This document shows, piece by piece, positions 24,783-33,727 of a DNA stretch of 64,000 bases. Where the stretch lies: contig JAGASM010000027.1 of assembly GCA_017621735.1 (NCBI GenBank), positions 51,185-115,184 on the forward strand, in the 5' to 3' direction. Positions within the stretch are counted from its first letter, which is position 1. Each line of letters opens with the position of its first letter. The translations under genes and the position numbers were made by a program. The notes under the pieces are model-generated. The model saw nothing but the letters and a program-made list of their open reading frames with translations, was not told where the DNA came from and did not search any database. Origin of the DNA: Clostridia bacterium. Its GTDB lineage: Bacteria > Bacillota > Clostridia > Christensenellales > Borkfalkiaceae.

Positions 24783-25681
24783 AACATTTACTCAAATTAG
24801 GCGATCTTTCGAGAGAGGAGATTTTAAGCATTCTCAATCTTGCCGACCAGTTGAAATACGAACGCAACAACGGCATTCGAAACGAATGCTTAAAAGGGAA
24901 AAAACTCGGAATGATTTTTCAAAAATCCTCCACACGAACCCGTGTTTCCTTTGAAGTTGGAATGTATGAACTCGGCGGTTACGCGCTCTTCCTTTCCAAC
25001 CGCGATTTGCAAATCGGACGCGGAGAACCGGTGGAAGACACGGCGCGCGTTCTTTCCCGCTATCTTGACGGGATTATGATTCGTACCTTTGAGCAAAAGG
25101 AAGTGGAAGATCTTGCAAAATACGGTTCGATTCCTATTATCAACGGACTGACGGACTACTGTCATCCTTGTCAAGTACTTGCCGACCTCATGACCATTCG
25201 CGAACGCAAAGGCTCGTTTAAGGGATTGAAGATGTGCTTTATCGGCGACGGGAATAACATGGCGAACTCTTTGATGGTCGGTGCAATTAAGACGGGAATG
25301 AGTTTTTCCATCGCTTGCCCGAAGGGGTACGAACCGGACGCCGATCTCATGGCTTGGGCAAAGGAAAACGGCGACTTTTTCATGAGCGAGGACGTCCTTG
25401 AGGCTGCCAAAGACGCCGACGTCATTTATACGGACGTTTGGGCTTCTATGGGACAGGAAGAGGAAAAGAAATTGCGCGAACAGGCGTTTGCGGGATATCA
25501 AGTCAACGCAAAGGTGATGTCGGTTGCGGCAAAAGACGCGATGGTACTCCATTGCTTGCCCGCACACCGCGGCGAAGAAATTACGGCGGACGTATTCGAG
25601 GCGCATGCGGAAGAAATTTTCGACGAGGCGGAAAATAGACTTCACGCGCAAAAAGCCGTCTTGTGTAAACTCTTAAAATAA
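24779..25681 (+). CDS. argF: Ornithine carbamoyltransferase
   Basis: 300 residues. It makes citrulline from ornithine and carbamoyl phosphate. The carbamoyl phosphate site SSTRTRVSFE near residue 48, DYCHPCQVLADL near residue 125 and the ornithine-binding VLHCLPAHRGEEIT near residue 258 are all intact. It uses the product of the CarA/CarB pair encoded just downstream. Confidence 0.94.
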   Translation: MKHLLKLGDLSREEILSILNLADQLKYERNNGIRNECLKGKKLGMIFQKSSTRTRVSFEVGMYELGGYALFLSNRDLQIGRGEPVEDTARVLSRYLDGIMIRTFEQKEVEDLAKYGSIPIINGLTDYCHPCQVLADLMTIRERKGSFKGLKMCFIGDGNNMANSLMVGAIKTGMSFSIACPKGYEPDADLMAWAKENGDFFMSEDVLEAAKDADVIYTDVWASMGQEEEKKLREQAFAGYQVNAKVMSVAAKDAMVLHCLPAHRGEEITADVFEAHAEEIFDEAENRLHAQKAVLCKLLK

Positions 25682-25716
25682 TCGGAAAATCTTAAAAAGT
25701 AAGGATATAAATACGT

Positions 25717-26778
25717 ATGGATAAGAAGATTTACGTAACGTTGGAAAACGGTAAAGTGTTCGAAGGCTATTCCTTCGGTGCGGAAAAGGAAACGGTTGGC
25801 GAACTCGTCTTTGCGACGGGCGCAATCGATTATATCGAAACGCTTACCGACCCCTGCTATCACGGACAAATCGTCGCACAGACCTTCCCGCTGATCAGCA
25901 ATTACGGCATGATTTTTGCTGACAAGGCGAGCGACAAGTGTCAAGTGAGCGCGTACGTCGTTCGGGAAAAGTGCGATAAACCCTCCAACTTCCGTTGCGA
26001 AGGAACGCTGGAAGACTATTTGAAAGCGCAAGGCGTTCCCGCCGTCTACGGGATCGATACGCGCGAATTGACGAGAATCATTCGCGAAGGGGGCGTTATG
26101 AACGCCGCAATCACCTTCAAACCGCTTAAAGATACGTCGGCGCTCAAATCGTACTGCGTGAAAGATGCCGTACAAGCGGTGGAAAGCGGGGAGAAGAAAA
26201 CGTACGGAGAGGGAGAACTTTCCGTCGCGCTCCTCGATTTTGGCTGTAAAGATGCGACGATCGACGAGTTTGTTCGTCGCGGTTGCAAGGTGATACAACT
26301 TCCTGCAAACACGAGCGCGGAAGAGATCTTATCGCTCGGCGTAAACGGCGTCGTCCTTTCGGAAGGCCCCGGGAATCCTACGGAAAACGAACGTGCAATT
26401 CAAACGGTCAAATCGCTTCTCGGAAAGAAACCCGTGTTCGGCGTTGGGCTTGGGCATCAAATCCTTGCGCTTTCTGCGGGCGGAAAAACGAAGAAGATGA
26501 AATACGGACATCACGGGGGGAACCAACCCGTTCGAAACGTAAAAGCGGGCGGGGTTGTCATTACGTCGCAAAATCACGGCTATGAAGTTGTGAGCGACTC
26601 CTTAAAGGGAATCGGCGAAGTAACTTATTTGAACGTCAACGACGGATCATGCGAAGGGGTTTTATACCCGAGCGTTTGCGCAATCGGCGTGCAATTCCAG
26701 CCGAGTACGTGCGGCGGACCTCACAATGCAAATGTAATTTACGATGAATTTATCGCAATGATGAAAGAGGAAAAATAA
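25717..26778 (+). CDS. carA: Carbamoyl phosphate synthase small subunit, glutaminase triad lost
   Basis: 353 residues with the full two-domain CarA layout: an N-terminal CPSase_sm domain (LTDPCYHGQIVAQTFPLISNYG), then a class I glutamine amidotransferase fold. The catalytic cysteine of the usual GICLGHQ is glycine here (FGVGLGHQ, Gly244). The usual catalytic HPE is replaced by QPS (Gln328, Ser330) in FQPSTCGGPHNA. All three catalytic residues are therefore gone, although the surrounding KYGHHGGNQPV and ITSQNHGYEV are conserved. The subunit should not release ammonia from glutamine. It may still support CarB structurally, with free ammonia as the donor. Confidence 0.92.
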   Translation: MDKKIYVTLENGKVFEGYSFGAEKETVGELVFATGAIDYIETLTDPCYHGQIVAQTFPLISNYGMIFADKASDKCQVSAYVVREKCDKPSNFRCEGTLEDYLKAQGVPAVYGIDTRELTRIIREGGVMNAAITFKPLKDTSALKSYCVKDAVQAVESGEKKTYGEGELSVALLDFGCKDATIDEFVRRGCKVIQLPANTSAEEILSLGVNGVVLSEGPGNPTENERAIQTVKSLLGKKPVFGVGLGHQILALSAGGKTKKMKYGHHGGNQPVRNVKAGGVVITSQNHGYEVVSDSLKGIGEVTYLNVNDGSCEGVLYPSVCAIGVQFQPSTCGGPHNANVIYDEFIAMMKEEK

Positions 26779-26779
26779 T

Positions 26780-29700
26780 ATGCCTAAGAAAAGTGATATC
26801 AAAAAGGTACTTGTAATCGGTTCCGGTCCTATCGTCATCGGACAAGCGGCAGAGTTCGACTATGCGGGCGCGCAAGCGTGCCGCGTCCTCAAAGCGGCGG
26901 GCGTCAACGTCGTGCTGTGCAATTCTAACCCCGCCACGATTATGACGGATAAGATGCTCGCGGATGAAATTTATCTTGAACCGCTCACGCTTGACAGTTT
27001 GAAGAGAATTATCATTAAAGAACGCCCCGACAGTTTGCTTGCCTCGCTCGGCGGTCAAACGGGACTTACCATGGGCTGTAAACTTGCAAAAGAGGGGTTC
27101 CTCGACGAATGGGGAGTAAAACTTATCGGTACCAAACTCGACGCGATCGACCGTGCGGAAGACAGAGAACTGTTCAAGGAAACGATGGAAAAAATCAATC
27201 AACCTTGCGTTCCTTCCGACATCGCTTATACGGTTGACGAATGCGTTAAGATTGCGGACGATCTCGGTTATCCCGTTATCGTGCGCCCTGCATTCACTCT
27301 TGGCGGTGCGGGCGGCGGCGTTGCGTATAACGAAGAAGAACTCCGCCTCATTTCGCACAACGGGTTGATGCTTTCGCCGATTACGCAAGTTTTGATTGAA
27401 AAATACATCGGCGGTTGGAAAGAAATCGAATTTGAAGTAATTCGCGACAGCGCGGGCAACGTATTGACCGTTTGTTCGATGGAAAACTTCGATCCCGTCG
27501 GGATTCACACGGGGGACAGTATCGTTCTTGCTCCCGCCGTAACCCTTTCTACCAAAGAATATAACATGCTCCGCGAAGCGTCCTTTGCAATTATCACCGA
27601 ACTCGGCATTGAGGGCGGTTGTAACTGTCAGTTCGCGCTCAATCCGGACAGTTTTGAATATGCCGTCATCGAAGTAAATCCCCGCGTATCCCGTTCTTCG
27701 GCGCTTGCAAGTAAGGCGACGGGATTCCCGATTGCAAAGGTAACCACGCAAATTGCGCTCGGATATACTTTGGATGAAATTAAAAATGACGTTACGGGCA
27801 CGACGTACGCTTGCTTTGAGCCGGCGATCGACTACGTCGTCGTAAAACTTCCGAAATGGCCGTTTGACAAATTCTTGTACGCAAAGCGCGGACTTGGATC
27901 GCGCATGAAAGCGACGGGGGAAGTCATGGCGATCGGCACCTCGTTTGAACAGGCGATCATGAAGGCTGTCCGCGGGGCGGAAATCTCTCTCGATACCTTA
28001 AACAGTCCGAAATTCGCGACGTATACGGAATCGCAGTTGCGGAACGAATTGACGAAGATGACGGACGAAAGACTGTTCGTCGTATATGCTTCGTTGAAAG
28101 CGGGAATTTCTGTAGACGATATTTTCGACGCGACGAAGATCGACCGTTGGTTCCTTGAAAAACTCAACAATCTCGTCAAGTACGAGGCGGAAATCAGCGG
28201 AAAGAAATTGACGAAAGAGCAGTACTTGCGCGGGAAAAAACTCGGTTATCCCGACAAAGCGCTCGCCGCATTCAGTGGGGAAAAATTGCCTCCTCACCGG
28301 CGCGCCGTCTATAAGATGGTTGATACGTGTGCAGCGGAATATGCCGCGCAAACGCCGTATTTTTACTCTACGTATGACGAAATTGCGCACGACGAGGCAA
28401 AACCGTTCGTCGAACGCAGTGAGAAAAAGCGCATTATTGTTATCGGTTCGGGCCCGATTCGAATCGGGCAAGGGATCGAGTTCGATTACTCGTCCGTTCA
28501 CTGCGTATGGACGCTCAAACAACTCGGTTACGAAGTAATCATTATCAATAACAACCCCGAAACGGTTTCGACTGACTTTGATACGGCGGATAGACTTTAT
28601 TTTGAGTCGTTGACTCCGGAAGACGTGCAAAACGTCATCGACGTAGAAAAACCGTACGGCGTCGTTATTACGTTTGGCGGACAAACGGCGATTAAACTTT
28701 GTTCTTATTTAGACAAAGCGGGCGTGCGTATTCTTGGAACGAGTGCGGATTCCGTCGATATGGCGGAAGACAGAGAGCGTTTCGACGCGCTTTTGGAACA
28801 GTTCAATATCGCACGGCCGAAGGGCGTTACCGTTATGACCAAAGACGAGGCGATCGCGGCGGCGGAAAAACTCGGCTATCCCGTATTGCTCCGTCCTTCC
28901 TACGTTATCGGCGGGCAAAATATGACGATCGCATTTACGGAAAACGATATTTCTCGCTATATGGACGTCATCTTGGCGCAACATATTGAAAACCCCGTCC
29001 TTTGCGACAAATATTTGATGGGAACGGAGTTGGAAGTAGACGCAATTTCCGATGGAACGGACGTGCTGATTCCCGGAATCATGCAACACATTGAGCGCGC
29101 GGGCGTACACTCGGGCGACTCGATTGCCGTATATCCTCCCTATCATTTGAGCGATGCAATGCTCAAAAAGATCGTGGAGGTTTCTACCCAACTTGCGCTT
29201 TCCTTAAAGACGAAAGGTCTTATCAACATTCAATATTTGATCTATCAAAACAGATTGTACGTTATTGAGGTCAATCCTCGCGCGTCCCGTACCATTCCGT
29301 ATATCTCCAAGGTAACGGGTGTTCCCATGGTTGAACTTGCGACGAAGATTATGGTTGGGGCGAAATTGAAAAAACTCGGTTACGGAACGGGGTTGTATCC
29401 CAACTCGCCGTACGTAGCGGTAAAAGTTCCCGTCTTCAGTTTTGAAAAACTCAACGACGTCAACTCGCAACTTGGTCCTGAAATGAAGTCCACGGGCGAA
29501 GTTCTCGGAATCGGAAAGACGATTGAAGAGGCGCTCTTTAAGGGACTTGTGTCGGCGGGATTCAAAATGTGCCATCCGACCAAAAATAAACCCGTCGGCG
29601 TATACTTTACCGTCAACGATCAAGACAAATACGAACTCGTTTCCATCGCAAAGAAATTTGCCGACCTCGGCTGTACGCTTTATGCGACGGCGGGAACGGC

Positions 29701-30835
29701 GAAGGTTATTTCCGAACTTGGTATCGACGTTACGGTGGTTGACCGCTTAAAGGCGACGAAACAAGTTTCCGGCTTGATGGACGAAGGGAAGATCGACTAC
29801 ATCATTTATACGGGAAAAACGGACGTCGATTCGATTGCCGATTATATCGAATTGCATCACCATGCAATTTTGCTCGGAATTACGGTGCTCACGTCCCTCG
29901 ACACGGCAAACGCGCTTTGCGATATCATTGCCAGCAAGTTTACCGAATACAACACCGAACTCGTCGATATTAACAACCTCCGCGACAAGAAGATGGAACT
30001 TGATTTTGTCAAGATGCAGTCTTGCGGAAACGACTATATTTACTTTGAAAACCTCGACGGAAGCATTACTTGTCCCGAATCGATTGCGATCAACTTTGTC
30101 AACCGTCATTACGGAATCGGAGGGGACGGCATCGTTCTCATGGAAAAATCGTCCGTCGCGGACGCAAAAATGCGCATTTTCAATCAAGACGGAAGCGAAG
30201 GTCAAATTGCAGGAAACGCAATTCGCTGCGTTGCAAAATATTTGTACGAGAAGGGGATCGTTCCCAAAGAAAAAATGACCATCGAAACGAATAGCGGCGT
30301 AAAAGAAGTAACCGTTTATTCCTTCGGCGGAGTGGTAACGTCCGCAAGCGTTGATTTGGGCGTTGCCGAACTCAACGGAAAGAAAATTCCTTCCGTATGG
30401 ACGGGTGATACCGTTATCGATCAACCGATGGTAGTCGGCGGAAAAGAATATCGCGTTACGCTTGTCAATCTCGGAAATCCGCACTGCGTTATTTTCTGCG
30501 ACAAGGTAGACGACGTTCCCGTAGAAGTGCTTGGCCCTGCGATTGAAACGAGCGAATACTTCCCCAACCGCACAAACGTAGAATTTATCCGCGTCGTCAA
30601 CGGCTCGACGATTAAAATGCGCGTTTGGGAGCGCGGCAACGGCGAAACGTATGCGTGCGGAACGGGTGCGGCGGCAGCGGCAGTTGCGTGCGTGCTCAAC
30701 GGATATTGCGCAAAAGACACGGATATCACCGTAAAAGTAAAAGGTGGGGATCTGATCGTTAAGTACGGTTCGGACGGAAGCGTTACGCTTACGGGGAACG
30801 TACAAAAAATTTACGAAGGTAAGGTTGAATTTTAA
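26780..30835 (+). CDS. carB: Fusion of carbamoyl phosphate synthase large subunit and diaminopimelate epimerase
   Basis: 1351 residues without a stop. Residues ~1-1071 are a complete CarB: a first synthase half (GSGPIVIGQAAEFDYAG, FTLGGAGGGVAYN), an oligomerisation region, a second half (GSGPIRIGQGIEFDYSS, then PSYVIGGQNM) and a C-terminal MGS-type allosteric domain (YATAGTAKVISELGI). From residue 1072 (base 29993) a complete DapF follows, starting ELDFVKMQSCGNDYIYFE. Both epimerase cysteines are present: GNAIRCVAKY and YACGTGAAAA. The junction LRDKKMELDF has no linker. The ATG at 29993 has only a weak upstream purine stretch, so separate DapF from internal initiation is not excluded. The gene starts two bases after carA. 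Confidence 0.93.
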   Translation: MPKKSDIKKVLVIGSGPIVIGQAAEFDYAGAQACRVLKAAGVNVVLCNSNPATIMTDKMLADEIYLEPLTLDSLKRIIIKERPDSLLASLGGQTGLTMGCKLAKEGFLDEWGVKLIGTKLDAIDRAEDRELFKETMEKINQPCVPSDIAYTVDECVKIADDLGYPVIVRPAFTLGGAGGGVAYNEEELRLISHNGLMLSPITQVLIEKYIGGWKEIEFEVIRDSAGNVLTVCSMENFDPVGIHTGDSIVLAPAVTLSTKEYNMLREASFAIITELGIEGGCNCQFALNPDSFEYAVIEVNPRVSRSSALASKATGFPIAKVTTQIALGYTLDEIKNDVTGTTYACFEPAIDYVVVKLPKWPFDKFLYAKRGLGSRMKATGEVMAIGTSFEQAIMKAVRGAEISLDTLNSPKFATYTESQLRNELTKMTDERLFVVYASLKAGISVDDIFDATKIDRWFLEKLNNLVKYEAEISGKKLTKEQYLRGKKLGYPDKALAAFSGEKLPPHRRAVYKMVDTCAAEYAAQTPYFYSTYDEIAHDEAKPFVERSEKKRIIVIGSGPIRIGQGIEFDYSSVHCVWTLKQLGYEVIIINNNPETVSTDFDTADRLYFESLTPEDVQNVIDVEKPYGVVITFGGQTAIKLCSYLDKAGVRILGTSADSVDMAEDRERFDALLEQFNIARPKGVTVMTKDEAIAAAEKLGYPVLLRPSYVIGGQNMTIAFTENDISRYMDVILAQHIENPVLCDKYLMGTELEVDAISDGTDVLIPGIMQHIERAGVHSGDSIAVYPPYHLSDAMLKKIVEVSTQLALSLKTKGLINIQYLIYQNRLYVIEVNPRASRTIPYISKVTGVPMVELATKIMVGAKLKKLGYGTGLYPNSPYVAVKVPVFSFEKLNDVNSQLGPEMKSTGEVLGIGKTIEEALFKGLVSAGFKMCHPTKNKPVGVYFTVNDQDKYELVSIAKKFADLGCTLYATAGTAKVISELGIDVTVVDRLKATKQVSGLMDEGKIDYIIYTGKTDVDSIADYIELHHHAILLGITVLTSLDTANALCDIIASKFTEYNTELVDINNLRDKKMELDFVKMQSCGNDYIYFENLDGSITCPESIAINFVNRHYGIGGDGIVLMEKSSVADAKMRIFNQDGSEGQIAGNAIRCVAKYLYEKGIVPKEKMTIETNSGVKEVTVYSFGGVVTSASVDLGVAELNGKKIPSVWTGDTVIDQPMVVGGKEYRVTLVNLGNPHCVIFCDKVDDVPVEVLGPAIETSEYFPNRTNVEFIRVVNGSTIKMRVWERGNGETYACGTGAAAAAVACVLNGYCAKDTDITVKVKGGDLIVKYGSDGSVTLTGNVQKIYEGKVEF

Positions 30836-31428
30836 TGAAAGAAGCGTTTTACGAAGAGAGCGCAAATGCAAGAAAGGGCGCGACGGAAGCAAAAAAATAT
30901 ACCGTATTACACGTGATCGGCGTTATTTGCTTCGTCGTCGCCGTCATGCACGGGTTATTTTCCTTCACTTACGTCCCGATGATCATCAACGAAACGTCGG
31001 GCGTTGGGCTTGCGCTTTCTCTCGTATGGTGGTTTGGATTGCTTGCGATGTTCGTTTTTCTCGGATTTATCATGTTCCGTTGGAAACGCAAATACAATTT
31101 AAGTTACGATTATATTTTCGTAGAAGACGAGTTGCGCATTTCCAAAGTGTTTAACGGAAAAAAGAGAAAACATCTCATCACCATCAAGGCGGATCAAATT
31201 CTCCGCATGGGAAAGTGTGAAAGCGACGCGTACGAGCGTACGCGCGCGGGGATCGAAAAGAAACCGATTTTTTGTACTTCCAACGTCGAGCCTGCGGAAG
31301 ATAAGATGTTTATCTATATCGTCGTATCCAACTCGGTAGGCAAGAGTATTTACGTGTTAGAATGTCGTTTGACGATGCTTGAGTTCCTCGTCCGTGCGGC
31401 GGGTAGAAATAAGTTGGAGTTATCATGA
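30835..31428 (+). CDS. Membrane protein of unknown function
   Basis: 197 residues. It starts by overlapping the carB-dapF stop (TAATG). Two hydrophobic segments (about residues 24-47 and 60-83) precede a soluble domain with LSYDYIFVEDELRISKVFNGKKR, a beta-rich pattern seen in DUF6106-like membrane proteins of Clostridia. The exact family is uncertain. It overlaps the cysteine desulfurase gene by four bases. Confidence 0.55.
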   Translation: MKEAFYEESANARKGATEAKKYTVLHVIGVICFVVAVMHGLFSFTYVPMIINETSGVGLALSLVWWFGLLAMFVFLGFIMFRWKRKYNLSYDYIFVEDELRISKVFNGKKRKHLITIKADQILRMGKCESDAYERTRAGIEKKPIFCTSNVEPAEDKMFIYIVVSNSVGKSIYVLECRLTMLEFLVRAAGRNKLELS

Positions 31429-32546
31429 TTTATTTTGATAATGCTGCGACGACGCGTCCGAATGCTCGGTCGGTTGAACGTGCGAACGTCTATTTAACGG
31501 AAGAATATTTTAATCCCTCCGCGCTTTATCGCGGAGGGTTTACAGTCAGTGAAGAAATAAAGCGTGCGCGGGAATATCTTCTTTCGCGCGTTGCCGATCC
31601 CGTCAATTTTGATTTGACGTTTACCTCATGCGGGACGGAAGCGGACAATCATGCCGTTTTTTCTTGTGCAAAGCGGGGGAATGCAGTAACGACGGACGGG
31701 GAGCACGCGGCAATTCACGCAAGTTTTTCCGAATTAAAAAATAGGGGCGTTGAGCCGCGGTTTGCTCGAATTTTAGAAGACGGGCGCGTTGATGAGGCGC
31801 ATCTCCTCAGTTTAATCGACGAGAAAACAACGTTTGTGAGCGTCATTCACGTCAATAACGAAACGGGGGCAATCAACAATATTGCGCAACTTGCCAAAAA
31901 AGTAAAGGCAAAAAACCCTCGGTGCGTTTTTCATAGCGATGGCGTGCAAGCGTTTGGAAAAATCCCCGTGTATCTTCCCAAAGAGGTTGATTTGTATTCG
32001 ATCAGTGCGCATAAAATCGGCGGGCTTAAAGGGGTTGGCGGCTTAATTCGCCGTAAAAGTTTGGCGCTTTCTCCCTATCTTTACGGTGGCGGACAGGAAA
32101 AAGGACTTCGGAGCGGGACGGAAAACGTATTTGGCATTCTCTCCTTCCGTTATGCGGCGGAAGATAAGTTTTCTTCCCTTGTAAAGGATGCCGAGAGGAT
32201 AAAGGAGTATCGCGAAACGCTTGCTTCCCTCTTGGACGGAGAACTTTTCAAAAGACTCTCTCCCGTGGACGGAACGCCTTACATTTTGAGTGTGTCCGCA
32301 GTCGGACTTCGCGGAGAAGTGCTTCAACGCATGCTTTCCGACAATGGCTTGGTGGTCGGAACGGGGAGCGCATGCTCTTCCAAGCACCGTTTTAGCCGTG
32401 TTATGACGGCTTGCGGTTATGATGAAAAGACGCTTGACGGCGTGTTGCGCATCAGTTTTTCGCCTGAAACGACGGAGGACGAAGTAAAACGGGCGGCAAC
32501 CGTGCTCAATGCGACGTCAAAAGAATTAAAAATCAGGACGAAATAA
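31425..32546 (+). CDS. Cysteine desulfurase (NifS/IscS family)
   Basis: 373 residues, PLP-dependent. It removes sulfur from cysteine and carries it as a persulfide. YFDNAATTRPN opens the protein, the PLP lysine is in SISAHKIGGLKGVGG near residue 197, and the sulfur-carrying cysteine loop is GTGSACSSKHRFS near residue 318. It stands one base before thiI, so it is most likely the dedicated sulfur donor for tRNA 4-thiouridine. Confidence 0.9.
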   Translation: MIYFDNAATTRPNARSVERANVYLTEEYFNPSALYRGGFTVSEEIKRAREYLLSRVADPVNFDLTFTSCGTEADNHAVFSCAKRGNAVTTDGEHAAIHASFSELKNRGVEPRFARILEDGRVDEAHLLSLIDEKTTFVSVIHVNNETGAINNIAQLAKKVKAKNPRCVFHSDGVQAFGKIPVYLPKEVDLYSISAHKIGGLKGVGGLIRRKSLALSPYLYGGGQEKGLRSGTENVFGILSFRYAAEDKFSSLVKDAERIKEYRETLASLLDGELFKRLSPVDGTPYILSVSAVGLRGEVLQRMLSDNGLVVGTGSACSSKHRFSRVMTACGYDEKTLDGVLRISFSPETTEDEVKRAATVLNATSKELKIRTK

Positions 32547-32547
32547 T

Positions 32548-33699
32548 ATGGAAAAAGTCATCATTATCCGCTATGCGGAAATTCATTTGAAGGGGAAAAA
32601 CCGCGGGTTTTTCGAGCGCGTTTTCTTTGTAAATATCGAACGTGCATTGAAAGGATTACGCCACGAACTTCGCCGTATTAGCGGAAGATATCTTGTCGAA
32701 GGGTTTGATGAAGAACGCGTTGATGAAGTTTGCGAGCGAATTTCGCGCGTGTTTGGCGTACACTCCTATTCCGTTGGATATCAAGTTCCGTCGGAAATGG
32801 ATAAAATGTACTTTGCTGCAAAGACCGTTTGTCCGAAAGAGGGAACGTTTAAGGTGGTAACCCACCGCGCAAGTAAAAAATATCCGTTAACGTCAATGGA
32901 AATTAACGCCGCAATCGGCGGGCGGCTTCTTTCCGAATATAAAAATTTGAAAGTGGACGTTCATGATCCGCAGTCGCACGTATACATTGACGTGCGCGAA
33001 AACGGATCGGCTCTCGTCTTTTGCGCATTCGAGCGCGGGCGCGGCGGTATGCCCGTCGGAACGGCGGGAAAAGGGATGTTGCTCCTTTCGGGCGGGATTG
33101 ATTCGCCCGTTGCGGGCTACATGATGGCAAAACGCGGAATGTCCGTCGAATGTTTGCACTTTCACAGTTATCCGTACACCAACGATCAGGCAAAAGAAAA
33201 GGTGGTTGATCTTGCGCGAATCCTTTCGCGTTATTCGCAAACGGTTGCTTTGCGTACGGTCAGCGTAACGCATATTCAAGAAGAAATTCACGAAAAATGC
33301 GCGGAAGATTTAATGATTACGCTTCTCCGCCGATTCATGTATCGCATTGCCGAGCGAATTGCAAAAAAAGCAGGAGCGGAATGCTTGATTACGGGCGAAA
33401 GTCTTGGGCAAGTGGCAAGCCAAACGATAGAGGGGATCACTTCTTCCAACTCCGTTGTAACGCTCCCCGTATTGCGTCCGCTCATCGGATTTGATAAGGA
33501 AGAGATTATCGAACGCTCCGTTGATATGGGGGCGTACGAAACGAGTATACTTCCCTTTGAGGATTGTTGCACGGTATTTCTTCCGGAATTCCCTGCAACC
33601 AAACCGAAACTTTCTTACATCTTGCAAGAGGAGAGTAAACTTGACGTGGAAGCGCTGGTAGACGAGGCGCTTCAAACCACCGAACGAATCGTATTGTAA
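32548..33699 (+). CDS. thiI: tRNA 4-thiouridine synthase ThiI
   Basis: 383 residues: an N-terminal ferredoxin-like and THUMP region (residues ~1-165), then a PP-loop ATPase domain with LLLSGGIDSPVAGYMMAKRG near residue 175. GESLGQVASQTIEG is also typical. There is no C-terminal rhodanese domain, as in most Bacillota. It modifies U8 of tRNAs and can serve thiamine thiazole synthesis. Partner cysteine desulfurase directly upstream. Confidence 0.93.
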   Translation: MEKVIIIRYAEIHLKGKNRGFFERVFFVNIERALKGLRHELRRISGRYLVEGFDEERVDEVCERISRVFGVHSYSVGYQVPSEMDKMYFAAKTVCPKEGTFKVVTHRASKKYPLTSMEINAAIGGRLLSEYKNLKVDVHDPQSHVYIDVRENGSALVFCAFERGRGGMPVGTAGKGMLLLSGGIDSPVAGYMMAKRGMSVECLHFHSYPYTNDQAKEKVVDLARILSRYSQTVALRTVSVTHIQEEIHEKCAEDLMITLLRRFMYRIAERIAKKAGAECLITGESLGQVASQTIEGITSSNSVVTLPVLRPLIGFDKEEIIERSVDMGAYETSILPFEDCCTVFLPEFPATKPKLSYILQEESKLDVEALVDEALQTTERIVL

Positions 33700-33727
33700 A
33701 AAGAGCGCCGTAGGGCGCTCTTTTTTT
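33697..33727. terminator. Bidirectional terminator between thiI and the PBP gene
   Basis: GAGCGCC and GGCGCTC form the stem, with A5 on one side and T7 on the other, so it can serve both converging genes. Confidence 0.85.

Noticed and set aside
29747..30892. 381-codon minus-strand frame opposite the DapF part of the fusion
   Set aside because: No start signals and no recognisable domain; the plus strand encodes an intact DapF.
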